NCBI GenBank assembly: GCA_903918315.1
Contig: CAIXEA010000118.1
Coordinates: 1 to 38,080, forward strand
Source: an uncultured Acetobacteraceae bacterium
GTDB lineage: Bacteria; Pseudomonadota; Alphaproteobacteria; Acetobacterales; Acetobacteraceae
Length of the DNA: 38,080 bases
Direction of reading: 5' to 3'
Of this stretch, positions 25,548 to 34,777 are shown in pieces. The notes beneath the pieces are model-generated. The model was not told the origin of the DNA and ran no database searches. It worked only from the letters and a program-made list of their open reading frames with translations. Each line of letters begins with the position of its first letter. Positions within the stretch are counted from its first letter, which is position 1. A program made the position numbers and the translations under genes.

Positions 25548-28262
25548 TCAGTTTTCCCGGACGGGAACAGGCAAGAGCGCCTTTAGTCGATACAAAGCGT
25601 CCAAAGCGTCACGCGGCGTCATTTGATCGGGGTCCAGGGCGGCGACCGCGTCAACAACCGGGTCCCGCACGGCGGGTTCGGGCTCTGTCGCGGCGGGTTC
25701 AGGCGCGGCGGGCTCAAGGTTGGCGAACAGGGGCAACGCGCCCAACGGCGCCCCGGCTCCCTTGGGGCCACCGTGCTTTTCCAATGCTGCCAACAGCGAA
25801 GCGGCCCGGCGCACCACCGGGGCGGGCACGCCGGCCAGCTCCGCCACGTGCACGCCCCAGGACCGCCCGGCCGCGCCCTCGGCGACCTCATGCAGGAAGA
25901 CGACGCTGCCCTTCCATTCTTTGACCCGCATCGTATGCGGCCGTAGGCGCGGCAGGCGATCGACCAGCTCCGCCAGTTCGTGGAAATGTGTTGCGAAAAT
26001 GGTACGGCTGCGGGTGGCGGAATGCAGCGCCTCCAGCACCGCCCAGGCGATCGCGAGCCCGTCCAGCGTCGCGGTGCCGCGGCCAATCTCATCGACGACG
26101 ACCAACGACCGGGGTCCGGCCTGATGCAGGATCGACGCGGTCTCCGTCATTTCGACCATAAAAGTCGATCGGCCGCGCGCCAGGTCATCGGCCGCCCCGA
26201 CGCGGCTGAACAGGCGGTCGACAACGCCGAGATGGGCGGACTCGGCGGGAACGGGAAGGCCCGCCTGCGCCAGCACGGCGATCAACGCGTTCTGGCGCAG
26301 GAATGTGGATTTACCGGCCATATTGGGGCCGGTCAGCAAAAGCACCCGGCGCTCCGGTGATAGATCGCAGTGATTGGGCACGAAGGCGGCTTTGCCCGCG
26401 AGCGCGGCTTCCACCACGGGATGCCGGCCGGCCTTGATCTGGAAGGCGTCGCCATCGGTGACGACCGGGCGGGTCCAGGTGCCGGATTCGGCCAGCTTGG
26501 CGGCGGATTGGGCGCAGTCGAGGAAGGCGAGCGCGTCCGCCCCGGCCGCCAGCGTGTGCGCGCACTCCAGCGTGGCGTACACCAGGTGGCCGAACACCGC
26601 CCGTTCCCGCGCGCCCGCTCGCTCCCCGGCTTCGGCGATGCGGCGGTCGAGATCCGACAAGGCGGGCTCGGTAAAGCGGGCCCCGTTGGCCATGCCCTGA
26701 CGTAAAGTCAGTTCTGGAAATGCCCGCAGCTTTTCGACGGCGATCGCGGGCGCTTCAATGACATAGCCGAGTTGGGCATGGTGTTTGATCTTCAGACTCG
26801 CGACCCCAAAGCGCTGCGCATAGTCGAGCTGCATGCTGGCCAGCACGCGCCGGGAGTCGTCACGCAGCGTCCTGTGTGCGTCGAGTTCACCGTCGTAGCC
26901 AATACGGATCGAGCCGCCGTCATCCAACCGCAAGGGCGGCGGATCAGCCAGCGCGGCGGTCAGCTGCTCCGTCAGATCGAGCCCGATCGGCAGCGCGGCA
27001 CGAGCGGTGTCCAAAGCACGCGGCAACGGCCCATCGAGCGCGGCATGCGCGGCGCGGGCGGCGATCAACCCGTCGCGCACCGCTGCGAGATCACGGGGGC
27101 CACCCCGGTTCAGGGACAGGCGGCCCAGCGCACGGGCAATATCGGGCGTGGCCCGCAGCGCGGCCCGCAGCCGGGTCGCGGCATCGGGCATCGCGCGCAG
27201 CCAGGACCAGGCGTCCTGGCGTTCCGCGATCCCGGCGGGGTCGGTCAGGGGCGCCGATAGCCAGCCGGACAGCAGGCGTGCGCCCGGCGGGGTCAGCGTG
27301 CGCTGCACCGCGGTCAGGATCGTGTGCTGGGTGCCGCCGTCGCGGGTGCGCTGGATTTCGAGGCTGGCGCGCGTGGCCGCATCCATCAGCAACACCCCGG
27401 TCTCACCCTGCGGCACCGGATGCGCCAGGCGCGGCAGATTGCCCACCTGGGTGGCGCGGACGTAGTCAACCGCCAAGGCTGCGGCCATGGCCTCCGCATC
27501 CGTGAAAGTGCCGAACGCATCGAGGCTGGCGGTGCCGAACGTGTCCGCCAGCCGCCGGCGGGACGCCAAAGGCGGCGACGGCGCCGTATCCGGGGCGCGG
27601 CGGTTCTGCCAGTCGCCCAGGTTCAAATCCGCGGGGGCCAGAATTTCCGCGGGCTCCAGCCGACCGAGCAAGGCCTGGATCTCCCCGAGTGCCAAAGCGC
27701 TGGTTTCAAACAGGCCGGTGGAGACATCGAGCCAGGCGGCCCCGAACGAGTCGCGATCCTGTGCCAGCGCCAGAAGCAGATTGGGCCTGCCCGCATCCAA
27801 CAGCGACTCTTCGGTGATCGTCCCAGGGGTGACCAGGCGCACCACCTCCCGCCGCAGCGGGCCTTTGGTGGTGCGGGTTTTCGGATCCTCCATCTGCTCG
27901 ACGACCGCAACGCGAAAGCCGCGGCGAATCAGGCGGGCGAGATAGGATTCGGCCGAATGGACGGGAACCCCGCACATCGGGACCGGCTGGCCGGCATGCT
28001 CCCCCCGATGGGTCAGGGCGATGTCGAGCGCGGCGGCCGCGGCCTCGGCATCCTCAAAGAACAGCTCGTAGAAATCTCCCATGCGGAAAAAGAGGATCGC
28101 ATCGGGATGGTCGGCTTTGGAGACGAACCATTGGCGCATGCCCGGTGTGGCACCTTCGGCGCGCGCGTTCACGGGGCTGTCCACCTGGGTGGCCGGCGCC
28201 TTCATGGCCGGGCGATCAGCCGCTTCAAGCCCGGCCATGGCGGGAGGCGGAAACCGAAGCAT
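25548..28262 (-). CDS. mutS: DNA mismatch repair protein MutS
   Basis: Recognises mismatches and starts repair with MutL. 904 residues. The N-terminal mismatch-binding motif [14 protein letters not shown] supplies the Phe-x-Glu wedge; the ATPase has Walker [10 protein letters not shown] (about residue 645), [19 protein letters not shown] and THFHELAEL. The start at 28262 is well supported: GGAGG lies 6 bases upstream. It lies inside the end of mnmG, giving a 38-base overlap in another frame. The N-terminus carries about 40 extra residues before GMRQWF, as in many alphaproteobacterial MutS proteins. glnD follows after 16 bases. Confidence 0.97.
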   Translation of the reverse strand: MLRFPPPAMAGLEAADRPAMKAPATQVDSPVNARAEGATPGMRQWFVSKADHPDAILFFRMGDFYELFFEDAEAAAAALDIALTHRGEHAGQPVPMCGVPVHSAESYLARLIRRGFRVAVVEQMEDPKTRTTKGPLRREVVRLVTPGTITEESLLDAGRPNLLLALAQDRDSFGAAWLDVSTGLFETSALALGEIQALLGRLEPAEILAPADLNLGDWQNRRAPDTAPSPPLASRRRLADTFGTASLDAFGTFTDAEAMAAALAVDYVRATQVGNLPRLAHPVPQGETGVLLMDAATRASLEIQRTRDGGTQHTILTAVQRTLTPPGARLLSGWLSAPLTDPAGIAERQDAWSWLRAMPDAATRLRAALRATPDIARALGRLSLNRGGPRDLAAVRDGLIAARAAHAALDGPLPRALDTARAALPIGLDLTEQLTAALADPPPLRLDDGGSIRIGYDGELDAHRTLRDDSRRVLASMQLDYAQRFGVASLKIKHHAQLGYVIEAPAIAVEKLRAFPELTLRQGMANGARFTEPALSDLDRRIAEAGERAGARERAVFGHLVYATLECAHTLAAGADALAFLDCAQSAAKLAESGTWTRPVVTDGDAFQIKAGRHPVVEAALAGKAAFVPNHCDLSPERRVLLLTGPNMAGKSTFLRQNALIAVLAQAGLPVPAESAHLGVVDRLFSRVGAADDLARGRSTFMVEMTETASILHQAGPRSLVVVDEIGRGTATLDGLAIAWAVLEALHSATRSRTIFATHFHELAELVDRLPRLRPHTMRVKEWKGSVVFLHEVAEGAAGRSWGVHVAELAGVPAPVVRRAASLLAALEKHGGPKGAGAPLGALPLFANLEPAAPEPAATEPEPAVRDPVVDAVAALDPDQMTPRDALDALYRLKALLPVPVREN

Positions 28263-30138
28263 GACGGTCCTCCTTCTTCCGCAGATGCGCGGCGATCGAG
28301 GCCAGGGCCGTCGGGGTCATGCCCTGCAACCGCGCGGCGGCACCCAGGGATTCCGGACGGAAGCGGGTGAGTTTGTCGGTCACCTCCGCCGACAAGCCGC
28401 CGATATCGCTGAAGGTGACGCCGTCCAGGGACACGGTTTCTTCCCGCCGGAAGCGGCGGATATCCGCCTCCTGGCGGTGCAGATAGCCGGCATACCGCGC
28501 CTCGGCCCGCAGTTGCGCTGAAGCGCGGGGCGGCAGTTCGTTCAACCATGGGAAAGCGGTCTTCAGTGTCTCCCACTCCACGGTATCCTGCCCGGCGGTC
28601 TCGAGCAGTGACCGCCACTTGCCGTCAGCCCGGGCCGGCATACCCAGGCGCGCCCATGCCGCCGCCGATAATCCTTCGGTCCTGGCCCGCTCCAGCGCCG
28701 TGTTCACAGTTGCATGGTATGCTGTGAAGGCTGCCGCGCGTTCCCGCCCCACGCACCCCCATTCCATGCCCCGTGCCGTCAGCCGCAGATCGGCGTTATC
28801 AGCCCGAAGGCTGAGCCGAAACTCCGCGCGGGAGGTGAACATGCGATAGGGCTCACTGACGCCTTGAGTCGTCAGATCGTCCACCAGCACGCCGATATAG
28901 GCTTCCGAGCGGTCCAGCCGGGCCGGCGCGCTGCCGCCGGCGAGCCGGGCGGCGTTGATGCCAGCGAACAGGCCCTGGGCCGCCGCTTCCTCATAGCCCG
29001 TCGTGCCATTGATCTGACCGGCGAGGAACAGACCCGGGAGCGCCCGAAGCTCCAGCCCCGCGGTCAGCGCGCGTGGGTCGACATAGTCATATTCGACCGC
29101 ATAGGCCGGGCGCAGCATCGTTGCATGTTCCAACCCCGGGATGGTGGCCAGCATCGCCCGCTGCACGTTTTCAGGCAGACTGGTGGAAATGCCGTTGGGA
29201 TAGATGGTGTTGTCGTCCAGGCCTTCCGGCTCCAGGAATATGTTGTGGCTCTGGCGGGCGGCGAACCGCACGACCTTATCCTCAATCGACGGGCAGTAGC
29301 GCGGCCCCACCCCGGTGATGTTGCCGGCGTGGATGGCGGAGCTGTGCAGATTCTCACGAATGATCGCATGGGTGGCCGGCGTCGTGGCGGTGACGCGGCA
29401 TTCGATCTGGCGATTGCTCAGACGCGTCGTCAGGGTGCTGAACGGCTCCGGATCCGCATCGCCGGGATCCGCGTCCAGGCCTTTCCAGTCGATGGTGCGC
29501 CGATCCAGCCGGGCGGGGGTTCCCGTCTTCAGGCGACCCATTGGCAAACCCAGGCGCGCCAGCGTCAAAGCGAGGCCAATCGACGGGGCTTCACCCACGC
29601 GGCCTGCCTGGGTCTGCTGGTTGCCGATATGGATGACCCCGCGCAGGAATGTCCCGGTGGTGAGCACGACGGCGGCGCAGCGCACCCGCGCCCCATCGGC
29701 GCAGGTCACGGCGGCGAGGCGGCCATCCGGTCCGATTTCCAGATCCTCCACCGCGCCGGCCCGGAGGGTCAGGCGGGGGGTTTCGTCCAGCAACTGGCGC
29801 ATGGCGCGGCGATACAGGCTGCGATCCGCCTGGGCCCGGGGGCCGCGCACGGCCGGCCCCTTGCTCCGGTTCAGCAGTTTGAAATGAATACCCGCCCGAT
29901 CGGCGGCCTGGCCCATCACGCCGTCGAGGGCATCGACCTCCCGCACCAGATGGCCTTTGCCGATCCCGCCGATGGAGGGATTGCAGGACATTTCGCCGAT
30001 GGTTTCAAGCTTATGGGTGAGCAGGAGGGTACGCGCACCGGTGCGCGCGGCCGCGGCCGCGGCTTCGCACCCGGCGTGGCCCCCGCCCACCACAACGACA
30101 TCGAAGCGCTCGGTCATTCCTGCTCTCATGCCTGCCAT
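28225..30138 (-). CDS. mnmG: tRNA uridine-5-carboxymethylaminomethyl modification enzyme MnmG (GidA)
   Basis: FAD-dependent partner of MnmE that modifies wobble U34 of several tRNAs. 637 residues with the FAD motif [30 protein letters not shown], the signature [11 protein letters not shown], a second signature around [13 protein letters not shown], and the C-terminal helical domain ([17 protein letters not shown]). The start could be 30138 or the later ATG at 30117 (MTERFDVVV), which sits closer to the FAD motif; neither has a convincing Shine-Dalgarno. Downstream is mutS, not the rsmG-parAB genes usual after mnmG near the replication origin. Confidence 0.96.
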   Translation of the reverse strand: MAGMRAGMTERFDVVVVGGGHAGCEAAAAAARTGARTLLLTHKLETIGEMSCNPSIGGIGKGHLVREVDALDGVMGQAADRAGIHFKLLNRSKGPAVRGPRAQADRSLYRRAMRQLLDETPRLTLRAGAVEDLEIGPDGRLAAVTCADGARVRCAAVVLTTGTFLRGVIHIGNQQTQAGRVGEAPSIGLALTLARLGLPMGRLKTGTPARLDRRTIDWKGLDADPGDADPEPFSTLTTRLSNRQIECRVTATTPATHAIIRENLHSSAIHAGNITGVGPRYCPSIEDKVVRFAARQSHNIFLEPEGLDDNTIYPNGISTSLPENVQRAMLATIPGLEHATMLRPAYAVEYDYVDPRALTAGLELRALPGLFLAGQINGTTGYEEAAAQGLFAGINAARLAGGSAPARLDRSEAYIGVLVDDLTTQGVSEPYRMFTSRAEFRLSLRADNADLRLTARGMEWGCVGRERAAAFTAYHATVNTALERARTEGLSAAAWARLGMPARADGKWRSLLETAGQDTVEWETLKTAFPWLNELPPRASAQLRAEARYAGYLHRQEADIRRFRREETVSLDGVTFSDIGGLSAEVTDKLTRFRPESLGAAARLQGMTPTALASIAAHLRKKEDRHASVSASRHGRA

Positions 30139-30206
30139 GGCGCGCGTTTAGCGGGAAATGGCGGCTATGGCTACGGAATCGGCGTTGCGCGCGCCGCGGC
30201 CAGTGG

Positions 30207-31184
30207 TCAGCCGGCCGCCAGCCAATCCTCGATCAGGCGCCGGGCGATGCTGTCCACCCGCGGCAGGGAAAACCCATGCTGCTCGGCGTTGCGCATCTGA
30301 TCGCGGGAGAACCATTTGGCGTCCAGCAGCTCTTCCGGATCGATGGTGATCTCTTCGGTGAGCGCTTCGGCGTAGTAGCCGAGCATGATGTTGCCCGGGA
30401 ACGGCCAGGGCTGGCTGGAGTGATAGTGCACCGCGCCGCATTGCACGCCGACTTCTTCCAGCACTTCCCGCCGGACGGCTTCTTCCAGCGTCTCACCGGG
30501 CTCCACGAAGCCGGCCAGGGTCGAATACATGGTCGCGCGCGGGAAGCGGGTGGAATGACCGAGCACGGCGCGATCCCCCTTGTGCACCAGCATGATCACC
30601 GCCGGATCGGTGCGCGGGAAATGCTGGGTGTCGCAGGCCGTGCATTGCATGACATGGCCCGACGACTTGGCATCGCAGACCCCGCCGCAGACGCCGCAGA
30701 AGCGGTGCCGTTGGCGCCAATGCAGCAGGCCGCGGGCATGCGCCAGCACGGATGCTTCCGGCTTCGGCTCCCCCCAACCGACGGAGCGCAGATCGACGAA
30801 CGTGCCGAGAGCGGCCGGCAGCAGCGGCACGGGATCATCCTCGGCGCTGAGGTCGATCGCGAACACCGCCTTATCGTCGAGCAGGCCGAGAAACGCCCAA
30901 TTGCCGCCCTTCATGCGCAGCGCGGCGGCCATTTCGCCGGAAATATAGACCGCTTCCGGCGTCGCGCCCGGCTCGGTGCCACGCACCAGATTGCGGGTGC
31001 GCCAGACCGGCACGAACAGGCTGTCGGGGTTGTCGAGCTGTTCCGCGATCCAGGCATGGTCTTCGCGCCGCGTGGCAATGCGGTCGAGCGGGGAGGAGGA
31101 ATAAACATTGAGCCGGCTGGCCAGGATCAGGGTCACGACGCGGTCCGTTCGATCGAGGGTTTCTGTTGCGGCGAACCGTGCCAT
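30207..31184 (-). CDS. nudC: NAD(+)/NADH diphosphatase (NudC), also RNA deNADding enzyme family
   Basis: 325 residues. A zinc ribbon is formed by CGVCGG (Cys163, 166) and CTACDTQ (Cys181, 184). The Nudix box runs from Gly225 (GFVEPGETLEEAV...REVLEEVG), and the NudC specificity motif SQPWPFPGNIM follows it. The family hydrolyses NADH/NAD and removes NAD caps from RNA. It ends 68 bases upstream of mnmG on the same strand; the gap contains no gene. It is divergent from the giant repeat gene. Confidence 0.95.
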   Translation of the reverse strand: MARFAATETLDRTDRVVTLILASRLNVYSSSPLDRIATRREDHAWIAEQLDNPDSLFVPVWRTRNLVRGTEPGATPEAVYISGEMAAALRMKGGNWAFLGLLDDKAVFAIDLSAEDDPVPLLPAALGTFVDLRSVGWGEPKPEASVLAHARGLLHWRQRHRFCGVCGGVCDAKSSGHVMQCTACDTQHFPRTDPAVIMLVHKGDRAVLGHSTRFPRATMYSTLAGFVEPGETLEEAVRREVLEEVGVQCGAVHYHSSQPWPFPGNIMLGYYAEALTEEITIDPEELLDAKWFSRDQMRNAEQHGFSLPRVDSIARRLIEDWLAAG

Positions 31185-31204
31185 GCGGCCTGCCCCGGGG
31201 CAAC

Positions 31205-31376
31205 CGTGCTTTTGGGGACGATAATTTTAATACTTTGTTAACCAATTCTCCGTTTGTTCGCAAAAATGTATGAAAAAAACCGATTTTCGGCGCGCCGCGT
31301 AAACCTTTTGTAAACTTTCTGCTGCGAGACTTGCTGTTACCCGGCTCGCGCCAGCCCGGCCGCCACAGGCGGCGGG
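31205..31376 (+). promoter_or_regulatory. AT-rich upstream region of the giant repeat gene, with helical-turn direct repeat and 5' hairpin
   Basis: In a GC-rich neighbourhood, 31215-31325 is strongly AT-rich and lies between divergent nudC and the repeat gene. GTAAAC occurs at 31299-31304 and 31310-31315, an 11-base period with similar flanking T-runs, as expected for a protein binding one DNA face. A GCCGCC/GGCGGC hairpin, extended by CCC/GGG, follows at 31355-31376, within the likely 5' UTR. Exact -35/-10 boxes are not clear to me. Confidence 0.45.
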
Positions 31377-31417
31377 ACGCGGTTCGGCTTCATCCGCCCG
31401 GCAAGGACGCTTTCATC

Positions 31418-34400
31418 ATGGCAAGACTGACGATCACCCAGGCTCTTTTCAGCAACAGCTCAGGCCTCTCTATCCAGGATACCGCGGCCAATATCTTACG
31501 TGCGGCGGCCAATCCTGCCCTGTTGCAGCGGGTAACGCAGTTCAATCTGACCGCGAATGCCACCGTAAGCGCCGCATCAGCACAGATTTTGGCTGGTCTG
31601 GGGAGGAAATTCTCCCTGAACGGGCATCAGCTCACGGTGCAGGACTCGGTGGCGGCGCTGAGTGATCCGGGCAACCTCGGGGCACTTGGTCTGGCAACGT
31701 CGATCGTGGCCGCCGATACCGCGGACCACCTGCTGGCCGCGGTGGGCGGCACGGTGCTGCATCAGGTGCAGGCGGTCACGCTGTCCACGAGCGCAGTCCT
31801 CGACGCCGCCGGTTATGTGTCGCTGGAAAGTCTGCCGGGATTTTCCGTCGCGAGCGGGCAAACCATTACGATCGCCGATACGGTCGCCAACCTGCTGACG
31901 CTGACATCGGTGCCGATGCTCCCGGCGGTGCAATCCGTGCAGGTGACCGCCAACGCGACCATCAATGTCGCGTCTTTGAATCAGCTATTCGCCTTGCCGA
32001 ATGTCACGCTGCAAACCGGCGCGGCGCTGACCGCCGAGGATAGCCTGGCCAATCTGTCCGGCCTGTCACCGGCCGAGCAGCAGGTGGTCCATGACGTCGT
32101 CGTCCATGATACGGTGGCTGCTCTGGTCGGGGCGACGGCGCTGCCAACCGGCACGATCGGGATCGTCGCCGTGCTGGACAACGGTTCGTACACTGTAGCC
32201 CAGGCGCGGGCGTTGTTGGCCTTCGGCCAACCCCTGACTCTGCTGCCGTCGCAAGGAGCGGCCACGCTTCAGATCACCGATACGCAGCAGCATATCACCG
32301 ACGGTCATGACGCGCTGGCGTCACTGGAAGCGGATGGTCCGGTAACGGTGACACCCAACGACCAGTCGTCCGTGCTCACCGCCGCGCAGGCGGCTGCATT
32401 GTCGGTCGTATCCCCGGGGCTATCCGTCCAGGATACCGCGCCGGCCATCAGCGGCCTGGCTGGACAGATATTTGGCAAGGGCTTCGCTTCGATCACAGCG
32501 ACCTCCGGCACATTGTCCGGAACAGCGACGCAACTGCTGGACCCGACGCTGCACTATGGCTCTTCGTCGAACAGCCTGCTTTCGACGCTGTCCCAATCGT
32601 CAGGCAGCAGCGTTCCGGTGAACGCACAGCTGACTGGCGCGTCGACCGTGGACGCGGCGCATCTCACCGCGCTGTCGGTGCTGCCGGGGTTTTCTGTCGC
32701 GCCCGGGGCCACCCTGACAGTGGCGGACACGATCGGTGCGCTGATCGCGGCATCCGGGTTGATCCATTCCTTCGCCACAGCGGTGCTGGCGACCGATAAT
32801 GAGACGATGACCGCAGCGGCGGCGACGGTGCTCGCCGGCCTGTCGGCCGCGGTGGGGAGCGCCCAGTTCAGCCTGGGTGGTCATACCGTCACGATCAGTG
32901 ACGATGGCGCCAATCTGGCCGCACCCGGCAATGCCGCCGGTCTCGCGCTTGCCAGCGCGGTGACTTTGTCGGCCGCGTCGATCGTAAACGCCAGCCAGGC
33001 CGCCCATCTGATCGCGCTGGGAACAGTGTTCTCCACCGGCGGGATGAGTCTGACAATCAGTGACACGGCGGCGAACCTCGCGACACTGGCGAGTTCGGCG
33101 TCGACCCTGAATGGCTGGGGTGCCCAGCTACAGCTGGCCGCGGATGTGACTTTAACGGTCGCGGCTGCGCATGCTCTGCAAGCCTTCTCCACGTTCGGAC
33201 CAGGATCGCCCCATCTGACCATCGCCGACACCGCGGCGTCTTTGCTGGCTGCCGGAGCGGGCACATTGGCGTTGGCCGGCAAAGTGCAACTGTCACAGCC
33301 AGCGACCCTGACAGCCGCCACTGCCACCGCCCTGCTGGCACTCCCCGCTTTCAGCACCGCCGGTCAGACAGTCACCATCGCGGACACCGCGGCGCATCTC
33401 GCGTCACTGCCAGGCACCCTGACCAACTGGGCCGCCGCGGAGACATTGCTTTTCAACGTGCCCTCGGATGCGATTGTAACGGCAACGCAGTTCACCGCGC
33501 TGCTGGCACTGCCGCATCTGACGTCCATCACGGGCCTGACCGTCGCCGATACCGCGGCCAATCTGCTGGCCGCCAGCACCGTGCTGGGACAGGCCACGCA
33601 TATCCAGCTCAGCACCCAAGCGGCCCTGACCGTCACCCAGGCCGAGGCTTTGATCGGACAGGCGAATTTCCAGACCGGCGCCGCCCTGTCGATCGCTGAT
33701 ACCGTCCCGAATCTGCTCACGCTCGCCGGCGCCGTCCTGCCCAATCACACCACCATCCTGCAGGCCACACCCATCGGGCTGTCCGCCGATGCGACGGTCA
33801 CGGTCGCGCAGATGGCGGCATTGCAGGCATTGCCGGAATACACCCTCTTCAGCCGCAATGGACACGCATTGATCCTGAGCGACTCCGGTAAGCATCTCGC
33901 CGCCTTCGTCCCGGACACCGTGGCACCCCCCACCAGCTATGTGCTGGCCGGAGACACCACGCTCACCACAGCCCAGGCCAATATTCTGGCAGCACGGAGC
34001 GTGACGACCAACGACAATGCCGTCACCGTCGCCGACACGCCCAGCGCATTGTTGGACGCCGGTAACAGCGCCGGTCTCGCACTGGCTTCCGCGATCACAC
34101 TCTCGGGCGACGCCACCGCCACCGCGGCGCAGACGAGCGCATTGTTCGCCAATCCGTATTTCAACACAGGCGGGCATGCCCTGACCGTGTCCGACACCGC
34201 AGCAGCCATCCTGGGCCTGAGCCCCAGCATCGATGCCGCGGTCACAACCCTCGCGCTGGCCGCATCCCAGACCGTCGATGTCGCGACCCTGCTCGGTCTG
34301 ACGCAGCTGGGTATCAAATTCTCCCTCGCCGGGCATACCCTGACCGTCGCCGATACCGCGGCCAATCTGGCCACTTTAAACAGCCTGGAAACCAGTCTCA

Positions 34401-34774
34401 CCAGCGCTGAAGTACTGACCACCAGCGCCAGCGTGAACGCCGTAACGGCCACGCTGCTGGCAGCCCTGCCGCACTTCTCACTCGCCCCCGGCGCGACGCT
34501 GACGATCGTGGATACCGAGGCAGCCCTGGCAGCCTTGCCCCTCGCGGTGTCATCGATTGCCACCAGTGAGCAGCTGGCACCCGGTTCCACGGTCACATTG
34601 ACCGTGGCACAGGCGCTGATTCTGGTCGCCTTACCCGGCTTTTCGAACGCCGGTTCCACCATCGTGGTGTCCGACACGCTCGCCCATCTCGCGGCCAATG
34701 GCTGGCAGTCCATCGCGACGGGCTACATCGTCAAGGATAATGCCGAGGCGCTCGTTGCCCAGGCCGGAGGTTAG
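31418..34774 (+). CDS. Giant tandem-repeat protein, N-terminal 1,118 codons (VxDTAANL repeats), ended by in-frame TAG
   Basis: The ATG at 31418 has AAGGA about 10 bases upstream; an in-frame TTG at 31331 gives only an arginine-rich tail and spans the 5' hairpin. The N-terminus (MARLTITQALFSNSSG) has no signal peptide. The whole chain is built of about 22 divergent units averaging about 50 residues, each with [VI]-x-D-[TS]-x-A-x-[LI] followed by a helix, then ALxALPxFS-type and beta segments, e.g. LTVADTAANLLAA, LTISDTAANLATL. No cysteine and few Lys/Arg residues are present. Such features suit a secreted or surface protein exported by type I secretion, whose signal would be C-terminal and lies outside the window. 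The TAG at 34772-34774 interrupts a repeat unit. Confidence 0.85.
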   Translation: MARLTITQALFSNSSGLSIQDTAANILRAAANPALLQRVTQFNLTANATVSAASAQILAGLGRKFSLNGHQLTVQDSVAALSDPGNLGALGLATSIVAADTADHLLAAVGGTVLHQVQAVTLSTSAVLDAAGYVSLESLPGFSVASGQTITIADTVANLLTLTSVPMLPAVQSVQVTANATINVASLNQLFALPNVTLQTGAALTAEDSLANLSGLSPAEQQVVHDVVVHDTVAALVGATALPTGTIGIVAVLDNGSYTVAQARALLAFGQPLTLLPSQGAATLQITDTQQHITDGHDALASLEADGPVTVTPNDQSSVLTAAQAAALSVVSPGLSVQDTAPAISGLAGQIFGKGFASITATSGTLSGTATQLLDPTLHYGSSSNSLLSTLSQSSGSSVPVNAQLTGASTVDAAHLTALSVLPGFSVAPGATLTVADTIGALIAASGLIHSFATAVLATDNETMTAAAATVLAGLSAAVGSAQFSLGGHTVTISDDGANLAAPGNAAGLALASAVTLSAASIVNASQAAHLIALGTVFSTGGMSLTISDTAANLATLASSASTLNGWGAQLQLAADVTLTVAAAHALQAFSTFGPGSPHLTIADTAASLLAAGAGTLALAGKVQLSQPATLTAATATALLALPAFSTAGQTVTIADTAAHLASLPGTLTNWAAAETLLFNVPSDAIVTATQFTALLALPHLTSITGLTVADTAANLLAASTVLGQATHIQLSTQAALTVTQAEALIGQANFQTGAALSIADTVPNLLTLAGAVLPNHTTILQATPIGLSADATVTVAQMAALQALPEYTLFSRNGHALILSDSGKHLAAFVPDTVAPPTSYVLAGDTTLTTAQANILAARSVTTNDNAVTVADTPSALLDAGNSAGLALASAITLSGDATATAAQTSALFANPYFNTGGHALTVSDTAAAILGLSPSIDAAVTTLALAASQTVDVATLLGLTQLGIKFSLAGHTLTVADTAANLATLNSLETSLTSAEVLTTSASVNAVTATLLAALPHFSLAPGATLTIVDTEAALAALPLAVSSIATSEQLAPGSTVTLTVAQALILVALPGFSNAGSTIVVSDTLAHLAANGWQSIATGYIVKDNAEALVAQAGG

Positions 34775-34777
34775 TTG
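34766..34777 (+). promoter_or_regulatory. Amber codon with overlapping ribosome-binding-site-like GGAGG and TTG
   Basis: GGAGG (34766-34770) encodes the last glycines before TAG (34772-34774), and TTG follows at once (34775-34777). GGAGG to TTG spacing is 4 bases, short but possible. It allows stop-and-restart translation of the downstream half; equally the GGAGG could simply be Gly codons by chance. Confidence 0.4.

Noticed and set aside
31331-31417. TTG 31331 as start of the giant repeat protein
   Set aside because: It would add an Arg-rich 29-residue tail spanning a GC-rich hairpin; ATG 31418 has AAGGA upstream and begins the repeat-like sequence.
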